From contig JAFKKP010000312.1 of the NCBI GenBank assembly GCA_017305515.1, positions 1 through 38,089 on the forward strand: a DNA stretch of 38,089 bases, in the 5' to 3' direction. A program made the position numbers and the translations under genes. The notes below the pieces were generated by a model. It was not told the DNA's origin, searched no databases, and was given only the letters and a program-made list of their open reading frames with translations. The DNA is from Hyphomicrobiales bacterium (GTDB taxonomy: Bacteria > Pseudomonadota > Alphaproteobacteria > Rhizobiales > Xanthobacteraceae). Of the stretch, positions 1 through 8,409 are shown in pieces (positions within the stretch are counted from its first letter, which is position 1; each line of letters starts with the position of its first letter).

Positions 1-656
1 GGCGGCGTCAGCAGATAGCCGAGGCCGCGCACGGTCTGGATGATGTCGACGTCGAGTTTCTTGCGGATGCGGCCGACGAACACTTCGATCGTGTTGGAGT
101 CGCGGTCGAAATCCTGGTCGTACAGATGCTCGACCAGTTCGGTGCGCGACACCACGCGGCCGGAATGATGCATCAGATACGCCAGCAGGCGATACTCGTG
201 CGACGTCATCTTGATGTGATTGCCGTTGACGCTGACGCGATTGGTGCGCGTGTCGAGCGCGACCGGGCCGCAGGTCAGTTCGCTCTGGGCGTGACCGGCG
301 GTTCGCCGCAGCAGCGCGCGAATCCGCGCCAGCACTTCTTCGAGATGAAACGGCTTGGCAACATAATCGTCGGCGCCGGCATCGAAGCCCTGCACCTTGT
401 CGGACCAGCGATCCCGCGCGGTGAGAATGAGCACAGGCATGACGCGCTTGTTGCGCCGCCATGCCTCCAGCACCGAAATGCCGTCCATTTTCGGCAGGCC
501 GATGTCGAGCACCACCGCGTCATAGGGTTCGCTGTCGCCGAGGAAGTGCCCCTCCTCGCCGTCGAATGCCTTATCGACAACGTAACCGGCATCTGTCAGC
601 GCGGTTGTGAGCTGGCGGTTCAGATCGGGATCGTCTTCAACGACAAGCAGGCGCAA
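1..656 (-). CDS. OmpR/PhoB-family response regulator, 3' end cut by window edge
   Basis: DNA-binding response regulator of a two-component system. The receiver domain (about residues 1-115) has the acidic pair after LLVVEDD, the phospho-acceptor D51 in VVLDIGLP and the conserved lysine K101 in AKPF. The C-terminal winged helix (about 125-218) ends in the typical VRGLGYLLTPP, so only a few residues are missing. The best start is TTG at 656-654, giving MRLLVVEDD, with GGGGAGA just upstream; the nearby upstream ATG runs into a stop. The phrase SRTELVEHLYDQDFDRDSN resembles the FeuP/PhoP-like regulators of rhizobia, whose kinase gene usually follows; that gene would lie left of the window. Family assignment is firm; the FeuP-like subtype is an inference from memory. 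Confidence 0.93.
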   Translation of the reverse strand, partial: MRLLVVEDDPDLNRQLTTALTDAGYVVDKAFDGEEGHFLGDSEPYDAVVLDIGLPKMDGISVLEAWRRNKRVMPVLILTARDRWSDKVQGFDAGADDYVAKPFHLEEVLARIRALLRRTAGHAQSELTCGPVALDTRTNRVSVNGNHIKMTSHEYRLLAYLMHHSGRVVSRTELVEHLYDQDFDRDSNTIEVFVGRIRKKLDVDIIQTVRGLGYLLTP

Positions 657-743
657 ATCAGTCTCCCCGGACTCCCGGTTTCATGGAAACTAACATGAAC
701 GGTTGCGCGGTGAACGATGAATGAACAACGCTACCGAGCGAGA

Positions 744-1316
744 TTACTTTTTCTTCACAACCTTATTGATGAGCTTGTCCAGCGTGCCGGGCATCTCCTG
801 ACCGGTAGCGAGCGCCATTTTCTCGCGCGTGCGGCCGCTGACATAGACGCCGAGCACGCCGAAGCGAAAGCCCCAATAGGCCACCAGAAGCCCGCTCGCG
901 CCGATCATGGTGTTGATCGCGGTGAGATCCTTGACCCAGAATCCGTGCAAAAGAATGCCCCAGAGTCCGGCGCATTCGGCCGTCAACTCTCCAACCAGCG
1001 CGATATTCGTCATCGGCACTTCCGCCAGCGGCGCAAGTCCGAGCGCCTGCGCCCTCACCCATTCGGCGCCGGAGCGAGTCTTGACGGCACCTCGCACGCC
1101 GATCAGAAGCCATATCAGCCATTGCGCGCCGTTCGGCGCGCGTTGCGGCGGAATCTGATGGTCGTGCGCGAACAGTTTCCAGTTCGCGGCGAGCAATTCC
1201 AGTTCGCGCTCATTCAGTTGCGCCAGGATGTAGGCGCGTTGCCTCGCCGACAAGGATTTCCAGGCGTCGCGCGAGTTCGGATCGAAGCTCGCCGAGATCT
1301 CTTGGAATGGCGTCAT
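744..1316 (-). pseudogene. Remnant of GTA/phage large terminase fused to a small membrane segment
   Basis: The first 115 residues resemble the N-terminus of the DNA-packaging ATPase (gp2-type large terminase) of gene transfer agents: WKSLSARQRAYILAQLNERE, then LLIGVRGAVKTRSGAEWVRA and NIALVGE. The family's Walker A is GGRGAGKTR; here both key positions read valine (GVRGAVKT), so the invariant glycine before the lysine is lost. Near residue 117 (about base 965) similarity stops, far short of the usual 400-plus residues. The protein continues into an unrelated membrane-like stretch (IGASGLLVAYWGFRFGVLG) with a lysine-rich tail. The likely explanation is a deletion joining the terminase to a downstream phage/GTA gene. 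The first 107 bases overlap the preceding gene, so translation may begin inside. No other capsid genes are visible in the window. Confidence 0.7.
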
Positions 1317-1803
1317 CGGCAGCTTTCATTTCGGCGTCCGCCGCGCGCTCCTGTTCGCGCAGCCGCATGATCTCCTTCAGCGTGCGCGCGAGCGACGCCA
1401 GCACGCGGGCTCGGCTTTCCGCCTCCGTCCGCAGCACCGGCGCGACACGCGCCACACCGATGATGGTCTCGATTTTCGACAATTCACGCTCGATGGCATT
1501 CGATACGCGCTCGACCAGTGACGACTGCGAATCGGCCGGCGGCGGATCGTCGAGCCGGTCGACCGCAGACCGCCTGTTGACCGTGCGCGACGATGCGAGC
1601 GAAGTCGCCGTCATCTTGGCAATCGAGTCGATGGCGGCGCTGTCGTCCGCATCGACAATCAGATTTTGCGGCGGTTCGCTCGTGATTTTCGCGCGCACCG
1701 GCTTTTTGGAGAGCGAGGGCTTTTTGGAAAGCGGCTGTTTTTTAGAGCGCACGGCTTTTCGCCCGGCCGGCGTCTTGGCCGGTCTGGACGAAGGGGTTTT
1801 CAT
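1210..1803 (-). CDS. Hypothetical protein next to terminase remnant, possible small-terminase-like gene
   Basis: A 197-residue protein. The N-terminal 45 residues are lysine/proline-rich with repeated LSKKP units. Residues about 105-195 are charged and helical (IERELSKIETIIGVARVAP, LASLARTLKEIMRLREQE), ending in ELRSELARRLEILVGEA. I do not recognise a domain with certainty. In related genomes a helical gene of this type precedes the GTA terminase and may be its small subunit; that is inference from position. An ATG 20 codons further upstream exists, but that extension runs through a REP-like hairpin, so the start at 1803 is preferred. The ribosome binding site is weak. The 3' end overlaps the remnant terminase in another frame. 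Confidence 0.6.
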   Translation of the reverse strand: MKTPSSRPAKTPAGRKAVRSKKQPLSKKPSLSKKPVRAKITSEPPQNLIVDADDSAAIDSIAKMTATSLASSRTVNRRSAVDRLDDPPPADSQSSLVERVSNAIERELSKIETIIGVARVAPVLRTEAESRARVLASLARTLKEIMRLREQERAADAEMKAADDAIPRDLGELRSELARRLEILVGEATRLHPGATE

Positions 1804-1836
1804 CAATGGAAATCCGTTACGCGCTATCTCGCCGTC

Positions 1837-1859
1837 ATGCCCGCACGTGTTGCGGGCAT
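1837..1859. repeat. REP-like palindrome
   Basis: A perfect 9-base stem (ATGCCCGCA / TGCGGGCAT) with a 5-base loop, inside the wider string GTCATGCCCGC...GCGGGCATCCAC. This resembles the short intergenic palindromes scattered through Bradyrhizobium-group genomes. There is no T-tract, so it is not an ordinary terminator. It lies in the 33 bases just upstream of the preferred start at 1803. Confidence 0.55.
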
Positions 1860-1872
1860 CCACATCTACACC

Positions 1873-2094
1873 TTACGCCCGAAAGAAAATAAACCAGACG
1901 ATGCCGAGCACGAACACGGCAGCGACCGTGCTCACGGTCAGCAGCGCCAGCACCGACGGTCCCGGTTCCGCGCTGCGCGCCTCTTGCGCCGTCTCGACGA
2001 TGCGGCCGCCGGATTTCACCGCCGCCGATTTCGCCGTCGGCCTGCGCACCGTTTGTTTTGTGTCTGGTGCCTTGGTCGCTGCTTTGGTCGCCAT
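1873..2094 (-). CDS. Small single-pass membrane protein
   Basis: A 73-residue protein I do not recognise. The N-terminal half is hydrophilic, lysine- and alanine-rich (MATKAATKAPDTKQTVRRPT). One strong membrane helix occupies about residues 48-72 (VLALLTVSTVAAVFVLGIVW) and ends at the C-terminus with FIFFRA, suggesting a tail-anchored or N-in orientation. It lies on the same strand as the terminase-region genes, 70 bases before the REP-like palindrome. Function unknown. Confidence 0.6.
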   Translation of the reverse strand: MATKAATKAPDTKQTVRRPTAKSAAVKSGGRIVETAQEARSAEPGPSVLALLTVSTVAAVFVLGIVWFIFFRA

Positions 2095-2310
2095 GCCGCC
2101 CTCATTTCATTGCCTGCGCGGTTCGCGCGTGTCTGTGAAATGAACGTCGTGCGATGAATGAAGTTCCGATACCGCGAGATCGCCGCGGCGGCCTCAGACG
2201 CAAGTATCGAGCATGCCGCAAACCTACTGCGGCAGCGTCACGCCGTCAAGGACTTTTTTCCTAGATTTATATTCCTAGTTTTTCAGAAGCAAAACCAGTC
2301 ACTTGACAGG

Positions 2311-2523
2311 TCACTTGGCCTTGCACACACCCGATTGCTGCCGCTCGCGGATGGTCTTATCGCACCACCCGGAACAGCCGCCCTGCTTGTTGCCGCCACC
2401 GGCCTTCTGACATGCGGCCATACAGGTTTCGTAAGTGCAACTCACCGCCTTGGCGGGCGCGTTCATCGTAACGAACGCAGTCAAGAAAACACTAAAACCG
2501 ATCATCGAGCCGACGCGAAGCAT
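2311..2523 (-). CDS. Small cysteine-rich exported protein
   Basis: A 70-residue protein. The start at 2523 is supported by GGGAGG six bases upstream; an ATG 18 codons earlier has no such site. Residues 1-26 form a Sec signal peptide (MLRVGSMIGFSVFLTAF... ending APAKA). The mature part has six cysteines spaced C-x4-C-x3-C-x11-C-x3-C-x12-C, with a glycine-rich loop and the end SGVCKAK. The even cysteine number suggests disulfides in the periplasm. No catalytic motif is visible and I cannot name a family. Confidence 0.68.
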   Translation of the reverse strand: MLRVGSMIGFSVFLTAFVTMNAPAKAVSCTYETCMAACQKAGGGNKQGGCSGWCDKTIRERQQSGVCKAK

Positions 2524-2684
2524 GCAAACCTCCCAAATGAATTGAGCGATTGGATCATCGATACGGTGCGGCTTCAACGCGCGCGGCCCGGTTCCTCAAT
2601 CACGCATGGGTTATGACGCGAGTGCGAAGCGCGCTCCACATTTCCGCCATTCGATTCCAAGTTCGTCACCGTTTCGCCATTGCG

Positions 2685-2921
2685 TCAGCCGCGCGCGCCC
2701 TCGCGGCGGAAAAACGCCGGATCGTTCAAGGCTTTGGTGAGGCTTTCCACCATGTCGGCGGCGCCCTCGTCGTCGCTGGCGTCGAGCAGCTCCCACATCT
2801 TGCGCAGGTTGGCGCGCATCGGCGCTTTCAGCGACGGATCGCGTTCGATCAAAGTGCGCGCGATACAAAACGCGATGGCTTCCGCACCGAGTTTGATTTG
2901 TTCAGCGGACGGTTTCGACAT
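2685..2921 (-). CDS. Small conserved-type hypothetical protein
   Basis: A 78-residue, mainly helical soluble protein beginning MSKPSAEQIKLGAEAIAF. The start at 2921 has GGAG about seven bases upstream; upstream extensions at 2933 and 3053 lack this. No domain is recognised. Composition is acidic (LLDASDDEGAADMVESLTKA) with an arginine-rich C-terminus. It lies between the MFS gene (upstream, same strand) and the cysteine-rich protein. Confidence that it is a gene rests on the ribosome binding site and ordinary amino-acid composition. Confidence 0.55.
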   Translation of the reverse strand: MSKPSAEQIKLGAEAIAFCIARTLIERDPSLKAPMRANLRKMWELLDASDDEGAADMVESLTKALNDPAFFRREGARG

Positions 2922-3053
2922 GGCCTGCTCCATTCGCCGCGTGACGATGCAGCGTGTGAAATTGAGAATGCGTTCGCACGCTATGCGAACGTGATGATCT
3001 GAGATAACCGATTGTGCGATGCGCGCGCCAGCGCAAATCGCGCGCGCCGGCAA

Positions 3054-4661
3054 CTATTCCGCAGGTTCTGCCGCCGAAATATTTTTCACCGGACCTGCGA
3101 GCGGGCGTTCTTCCATGACGGTGTAAAGCGCAGCCGCAGTCGCAAGCATCATACCTGCCGCCGCGAACACATAGCGGAACGCTACGGCCATGTCGGCCGC
3201 CGAGATCGCGTGCTTGGTGCCGACATGCTGCTCAACGCCGATGGAAATATTGCGCCCGAGCACCGCAAGAAGGATCGCGGTGAACACCGCAACCGAGAAC
3301 GACGCCATCAGCGCACGGAAGAAATTCATCGCGCCCGTCGCCGTGCCGACCTGCGTGCGCGCGACTGCGTTTTGAATCGACACCACGCTCAGCGGAAACA
3401 CGGTGCCGAGACCGACTGCGAACAAAGACAACAGCACAAGCATCGGCACGAGCGGCAGCGGCGTTGCAGTTGCAAGCGTGAACGCCGCAAGCGCCGAGAG
3501 CGTCGCACCGAAAATCGTCGCACGCTTGTAGCGCGCCATGCGCACCATCGCGCGGCCTGCAGACCACGCACCGAGCACCGACACGGCCACGAGTGGAATG
3601 AGCGCAGTGCCCGCTTCGGCCGCCGACAAACCGTAAACGACTTCGTAGTAGAGCGGCAGATGCACGGTGAGACCGATCATCGCGCCCATCGCACAACCGC
3701 CGGCGATCATCGCGTAAGGCACGACCGTGCCGCCCATCAGCGGGATCGGCAGGAACGGCTCATCGGTGTTACGCGCATGCCAGACGAATGCGAGCGCCAG
3801 CGCAATTGCCGAACCGGTCATCGCAACGATCGTCGGCGACGCCCACGCGAAGCGATTGCCGCCCCATGTCAGAACCAGCAGAAACACCACGGCCGCAGCC
3901 ATAAGTAGGATGCCGCCGATCCAGTCGAGTTTGCGCCTGCGATGGAAAACCGGAATCTTTCCCATGCGCGGCAACAGCAGCGCGAGCGAGAGGATGCCGA
4001 GCGGCAGATTGATCCAGAAGATCACCGACCAGTGCAGATGCTCCGCGATCATGCCGCCGAGAATCGGCCCGCCGATTCCGGCCGACACCCATACCGAACT
4101 GAAATAGGCCTGATACTGTCCGCGCTCGCGCGGCGTCACGACGTCGGAAATCACGATCTGCACCAGCGGCAGAATTCCGCCGCCACCGATACCCTGAAGG
4201 GCGCGTGCGAAAATCAGCGTCAGCATGTTCGGCGCAATCGCGCATGCGACCGATCCGATCAGAAACAGCGCCATCGACGTGATGATCATCGCGCGGCGGC
4301 CGTAGATGTCGCTGAGCGTGCCGTACACGGGCGATACCGCAGTCGATGCGAGCAGATAGGCCGTGATGACCCACGACAGATTGTTCACGTCGTTGAACTG
4401 ACGGCCGATGGTCGGCAGCGCGGTTGCGACAATGGTCTGATCGAGCGCAGTAAGAAACATCGTCAGCATCAGGCTGATGAGGATCGTGCGCACTTCGCTC
4501 TTGTCGAGCGCAGGTGCCGGCACGATCGGCGGCGCATCGCTGACGTCGATCACTTCGGTCGCGATGTGCGAAATTTCGTCGCCGATGTCGTCGGTCAAGT
4601 TACGTTCGCCGGCCGTGCCCAGGCCGGTTCTGTCCGTGCCATGTCGTTCGGTTCTGCTCAT
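3054..4661 (-). CDS. MFS drug/solute exporter, DHA2 (EmrB/QacA) family
   Basis: A 535-residue inner-membrane proton-driven exporter of the 14-helix DHA2 group. A hydrophilic N-terminal tail of about 55 residues precedes helix 1 (LISLMLTMFLTALDQTIVAT), whose LDQTIV is the hallmark of EmrB/QacA proteins. Motif A follows as GTLSDIYGRRAMI, then ARALQGIGGGGILPL and the motif C-like GIGGPILGG. Substrate cannot be read from sequence; multidrug or organic-anion export is typical of the family. No EmrA-type adaptor gene or regulator is adjacent. The gene lies 117 bases downstream of the YcgN-type gene on the same strand, so co-transcription is possible. The long N-terminus may be shorter in reality. 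Confidence 0.93.
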   Translation of the reverse strand: MSRTERHGTDRTGLGTAGERNLTDDIGDEISHIATEVIDVSDAPPIVPAPALDKSEVRTILISLMLTMFLTALDQTIVATALPTIGRQFNDVNNLSWVITAYLLASTAVSPVYGTLSDIYGRRAMIITSMALFLIGSVACAIAPNMLTLIFARALQGIGGGGILPLVQIVISDVVTPRERGQYQAYFSSVWVSAGIGGPILGGMIAEHLHWSVIFWINLPLGILSLALLLPRMGKIPVFHRRRKLDWIGGILLMAAAVVFLLVLTWGGNRFAWASPTIVAMTGSAIALALAFVWHARNTDEPFLPIPLMGGTVVPYAMIAGGCAMGAMIGLTVHLPLYYEVVYGLSAAEAGTALIPLVAVSVLGAWSAGRAMVRMARYKRATIFGATLSALAAFTLATATPLPLVPMLVLLSLFAVGLGTVFPLSVVSIQNAVARTQVGTATGAMNFFRALMASFSVAVFTAILLAVLGRNISIGVEQHVGTKHAISAADMAVAFRYVFAAAGMMLATAAALYTVMEERPLAGPVKNISAAEPAE

Positions 4662-4778
4662 CGGGCCGGGTTATCGAAAGAAGAAAGAATGGGACGGCGA
4701 TGTGTAACGCGCGGCGGCGCGTTTCATAAGCCACACCCGCGCATGGGTGGTTCACGCCCAAAGGGTATCACGGGCGCG

Positions 4779-5300
4779 TCACGCTTTTGGGAGCGGGCGT
4801 TTTTTCAGCCGCGCGCGTTTGGGAATCACGCTTGGCCATTTCACGATGTGGTCTTCAAGGTCGGCGACTTCGCACTCGTCCTCGGTGCCCCACACCCTGC
4901 CGCGCACCGACACGCCTGCCTCGTGCACAGTATTCGGATCGCCGGAAATCAGCGGATGCCACCAGTAAAGATCGCGCCCCTCGGCGACGAGCCTGTAGCC
5001 GCAACTCGGCGGCAGCCAGTTCAGGGTCCGCACATTTTCGGGCGTCAGCCGCACGCAATCGGCAACCTTTTTCTGCCGGTTCGGATAGTCCTTGCAGACG
5101 CACAATCCGGCATCCAGAAGTTTGCAACTGACGTGGGTGAAATAGATCTGACCCGTCTCCTCGTCTTCGAGTTTTTCAAGGCAGCAGCGCGCGCAGCCGT
5201 CACACAGGCTTTCCCATTCGCCGTCGGACATCTGTTCCAACGTCTTGGTTTTCCAGAAGAATCCGGCCTGATCGGATGGCGGTCGCTTGGCTGCGGTCAT
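4779..5300 (-). CDS. YcgN-type cysteine-cluster protein (UPF0260)
   Basis: A 173-residue soluble protein of the YcgN/UPF0260 family, function not established. The family signature is the cysteine cluster [11 protein letters not shown] (about residues 33-43), followed by more conserved cysteines ([18 protein letters not shown], then ADCVRLTP) and the tail [20 protein letters not shown]. The clustered cysteines suggest metal or Fe-S binding, which is inference. It is transcribed away from the penicillin-binding protein gene; the 232 bases between them should contain both promoters, although I see no convincing -35/-10 pair. Confidence 0.92.
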   Translation of the reverse strand: MTAAKRPPSDQAGFFWKTKTLEQMSDGEWESLCDGCARCCLEKLEDEETGQIYFTHVSCKLLDAGLCVCKDYPNRQKKVADCVRLTPENVRTLNWLPPSCGYRLVAEGRDLYWWHPLISGDPNTVHEAGVSVRGRVWGTEDECEVADLEDHIVKWPSVIPKRARLKKRPLPKA

Positions 5301-5532
5301 TGACGGCTTCGATTCCGAGGCAAAAATTGATGCCTTCCGAGATTCACCTTCGGGTTAAAAAATCCAGCAGCGCCATTGGTTTATGCCCCATGGTCGGCTA
5401 GAAGATTTGCGGATTCCCGAGCGGCTCAAACAACTTGTAAAGCGCCTTGGGAATATCGCAAATCGATACGCATAATTCAGCCGCGCTTTCTTCAGGCGAG
5501 TCATTCGCCACGACATCTGATCAAGGGTTCCG

Positions 5533-7806
5533 GTGCGCCAGATCGTGCCCAAAGAACTGAAGAAATGGTTCCGGAATTTCTTTCTGGACGTCGATGCGCG
5601 CATCGATTCTTCGCTGTTCAACTCCGCTGTCGGTCTGCGCGAACTTTACGAGCGTTTCTCGACCTTCATGGACAAGTTCTATGTCGGACGCTGGAAACGC
5701 TGGGTCTTCATCGAACCCGCATCTGAAGCAGCAACCATCGGACTTGTCGGTCTGATCCTGATGCTCGCGCTGGCAATCCCGGCGTTTCGCGAAACCTCCG
5801 ACGAGGACTGGCTAAAAAAATCCGACCTCGCAGTGACGTTTCTCGATCGCTATGGCAATCCGATCGGCAGCCGCGGCATCAAGCACAACGATTCCATTCC
5901 GCTTGAGGATTTTCCGGATCATCTCATCAAGGCGACGCTCGCGACCGAAGACCGCCGCTTCTACGATCATTTTGGCATCGACATCGCAGGCACGGCGCGC
6001 GCGCTCCTGACCAACGCGCAGGCCGGCGGCGTGCGGCAGGGCGGCTCCTCGATCACGCAGCAGCTTGCGAAGAATCTGTTTCTCAACAACGAACGCACGA
6101 TCGAACGCAAGGTGAAGGAAGCCTTCCTTGCGATCTGGCTCGAAACGCGCCTGACCAAGAACGAAATTCTCAAACTCTATCTCGACCGCGCCTATATGGG
6201 CGGCGGCACCTTCGGCGTGGACGGCGCAGCGCATTTCTATTTCAACAAATCCGCGCGCGACGTGAACCTGGCTGAAGCCGCGATGCTCGCCGGTCTGTTC
6301 AAGGCACCGACGCGTTACGCGCCTCATATCAACCTGCCGGCCGCACGCGCACGCGCCAACGTGGTGCTGGATAACCTCGTCGATGCCGGCTTCATGACAG
6401 AGGGTCAGGTGTTCGGCGCCCGCCGCAATCCGGCGGTCGCCGTTGATCGCCGCGAGGAAATCTCGCCTAACTATTATCTCGACTATGCTTTCGACGAGAT
6501 GCGCAAGCTCGTTCAGACGTTCCCGAAAAGCTACACCGAGCGCGTGTTCGTCGTGCGCACCGCAATCGACATGAATGTGCAGAAGGCTGCGGAAGACACC
6601 GTCGAGAACAAGCTGCGGCAGTTCGGCCGGGATTATCACGCCACGCAGGCTTCGCTGGTGCTGGCCGATCTCGACGGCGGCGTCCGCGCCATGGTCGGCG
6701 GACGCGACTACGGTTCAAGCCAGTTCAACCGCGCGACCGACGCCATGCGCCAGCCGGGTTCGTCTTTCAAACCGTATGTCTACACGACGGCGCTGATGAA
6801 CGGCTTCACGCCGAAGTCGATTGTGGTCGACGGACCCGTGTGCATCGGCAACTGGTGCCCGCAGAACTACGGCCATTCTTACTCAGGCCCGGTGACTCTC
6901 ACACAAGCGATCACACGCTCGATCAACATCATTCCGGTAAAGCTGTCGATTGCGATGGGCGGAAAAGGCGGCCCGAAAGCCGGACGCGCAATGATCGTGG
7001 CGACTGCGCGCAAATTCGGTCTGAAAGCACCATTGCCAGACACGCCGTCGCTGCCGATCGGTTCGGATGAAGTCAGCGTCATCGAACACGCCGTCGCCTA
7101 TGCGACCTTCCCCAACAAGGGAAAAGCCGTTGTTCCCCACGCCGCGCTCGAGGTTCGCACCGGTGCCGGCGATCTCGTGTGGCGCTGGGATCGCGATGGC
7201 CCGAAACCGACACAAGCCATTCCCGCGTCCGTTGCCGCCGATATGGCCGGCATGATGAGCCATGTCGTCGAAGAAGGAACGGCGCGGCGCGCGCAGCTCG
7301 ACGGAATTCCCGCCGCGGGCAAAACCGGCACGACCAACTCCTATCGCGACGCATGGTTCGTCGGTTACACCGGCAATTTCACGATGGCGGTTTGGTACGG
7401 CAACGACGATTACTCACCCACCAACCGCATGACCGGCGGATCGCTGCCGGCTCAGACCTGGCATGACGTGATGGTCGTCGCGCATCAGGGTGTGGAGATC
7501 AAGGAGATTGCCGGTATCGGCGCAGGCGTGCGGCGGCCGCAGGCGGCGATCATCGCCACCGCACCGGGCGCACGCGCTGTCGTTGCGAATACCGGCCCGC
7601 CGCCAATTCTCACACGCAAGGGTGCCAACATTCTGGTGCGCGTCGAAAAGCTGTTCGAGGATGCGTCGAAAACAGCGACTGTCACGACCGGCAAAACCTC
7701 TTCGCTTGAACAGTCAAAACCGGCCTCGCCAGCGTCGGTGACATTTCCGGAAAATGTGGCTTCGGCCGCGCCGGAGACTGCGGCATCCGCGCCGCGCAAA
7801 AACTGA
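5533..7806 (+). CDS. Class A penicillin-binding protein (PBP1A type)
   Basis: A 757-residue bifunctional peptidoglycan synthase at the inner membrane: glycan polymerisation plus D,D-transpeptidation. A cytoplasmic N-terminus of about 62 residues is followed by one membrane helix (about 65-85). The GT51 glycosyltransferase domain holds catalytic E139 in ATEDRRFYDHFG and the motif GGSSITQQLAKNLFL. The transpeptidase has the full triad of motifs: S410-x-x-K413 (PGSSFKP), S463-I-N465 and K597-T-G599. A low-complexity tail of about 60 Ala/Thr/Pro-rich residues ends the protein. The GTG start has AAGGG about seven bases upstream. It is followed 24 bases later by the DUF1214 gene, probably in the same transcript. 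Confidence 0.95.
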   Translation: MRQIVPKELKKWFRNFFLDVDARIDSSLFNSAVGLRELYERFSTFMDKFYVGRWKRWVFIEPASEAATIGLVGLILMLALAIPAFRETSDEDWLKKSDLAVTFLDRYGNPIGSRGIKHNDSIPLEDFPDHLIKATLATEDRRFYDHFGIDIAGTARALLTNAQAGGVRQGGSSITQQLAKNLFLNNERTIERKVKEAFLAIWLETRLTKNEILKLYLDRAYMGGGTFGVDGAAHFYFNKSARDVNLAEAAMLAGLFKAPTRYAPHINLPAARARANVVLDNLVDAGFMTEGQVFGARRNPAVAVDRREEISPNYYLDYAFDEMRKLVQTFPKSYTERVFVVRTAIDMNVQKAAEDTVENKLRQFGRDYHATQASLVLADLDGGVRAMVGGRDYGSSQFNRATDAMRQPGSSFKPYVYTTALMNGFTPKSIVVDGPVCIGNWCPQNYGHSYSGPVTLTQAITRSINIIPVKLSIAMGGKGGPKAGRAMIVATARKFGLKAPLPDTPSLPIGSDEVSVIEHAVAYATFPNKGKAVVPHAALEVRTGAGDLVWRWDRDGPKPTQAIPASVAADMAGMMSHVVEEGTARRAQLDGIPAAGKTGTTNSYRDAWFVGYTGNFTMAVWYGNDDYSPTNRMTGGSLPAQTWHDVMVVAHQGVEIKEIAGIGAGVRRPQAAIIATAPGARAVVANTGPPPILTRKGANILVRVEKLFEDASKTATVTTGKTSSLEQSKPASPASVTFPENVASAAPETAASAPRKN

Positions 7807-7830
7807 TCCGCGCATCATGACGTTGTTCCC

Positions 7831-8409
7831 GTGCGGCTGATAATTCTCTCCCTTGTCACGATGGTTGTAGCGACCGCCGTGGGACTCGGCTTGACGTGGA
7901 CAACCGCGATGCGAGGCGTCAATGTCGGCACCGTGACCATCGGCGCATGGACCGCACGTCCGAAAACCGGCACGAGCGGAATCGATCCCTACTCGCGCGC
8001 AGCGATCGCGCGCAGCGGCGAACTCCCCATCGGTACCGGCGACGGTGTGACCTTCACCGCAACGACGGACGATTCCGGGCGCGCGCTGGATGGACGCTGC
8101 GATGTCATCGTCAAAGGCGTGACCCCGGCAGCGCGATTCTGGACGCTGACGCTTTACGACCCGAAAGGGCAACTCGTCGCCAATTCGCTGCAACGCTACG
8201 GCTTCACGAGTCAGGAAATCGTCCGTTCGTCCGACGGCGCATTTGAACTGCGGATCGCTGCACGCTCGCGCGCCGGCAACTGGATTCCCACCGGCGGCCT
8301 CGACCGATACCAGCTCATGCTCCGCCTTTACGACACGCCTGTCGGCGTCGCGACACGTTCGCAAAAGGACGCGCCGATGCCTTCCATCGCGACGGCGGGC
8401 TGCTCATGA
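7831..8409 (+). CDS. DUF1214 domain protein, membrane-anchored
   Basis: A 192-residue protein with an N-terminal signal anchor (LIILSLVTMVVATAVGLGLT) and a DUF1214-like domain (RFWTLTLYDPKGQLVANSLQRYG, later GLDRYQLMLRLYDTP). The family's function is not established; the domain is often fused to DUF1254 in one long exported protein. Here the two are separate genes overlapping by four bases (ATGA), so they are probably translationally coupled and may act as one periplasmic complex (inference). The GTG start at 7831 follows the penicillin-binding protein stop by 24 bases. Confidence 0.82.
   Translation: MRLIILSLVTMVVATAVGLGLTWTTAMRGVNVGTVTIGAWTARPKTGTSGIDPYSRAAIARSGELPIGTGDGVTFTATTDDSGRALDGRCDVIVKGVTPAARFWTLTLYDPKGQLVANSLQRYGFTSQEIVRSSDGAFELRIAARSRAGNWIPTGGLDRYQLMLRLYDTPVGVATRSQKDAPMPSIATAGCS

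Noticed and set aside
2214-2234. Stem TGCCGCA-N7-TGCGGCA near 2220
   Set aside because: No T-tract in either direction and no matching copy noticed elsewhere in the window.
3942-5303. 453-codon plus-strand frame across the MFS and YcgN genes
   Set aside because: Antisense to two recognisable proteins; sequence is Arg/His-rich shadow without motifs.
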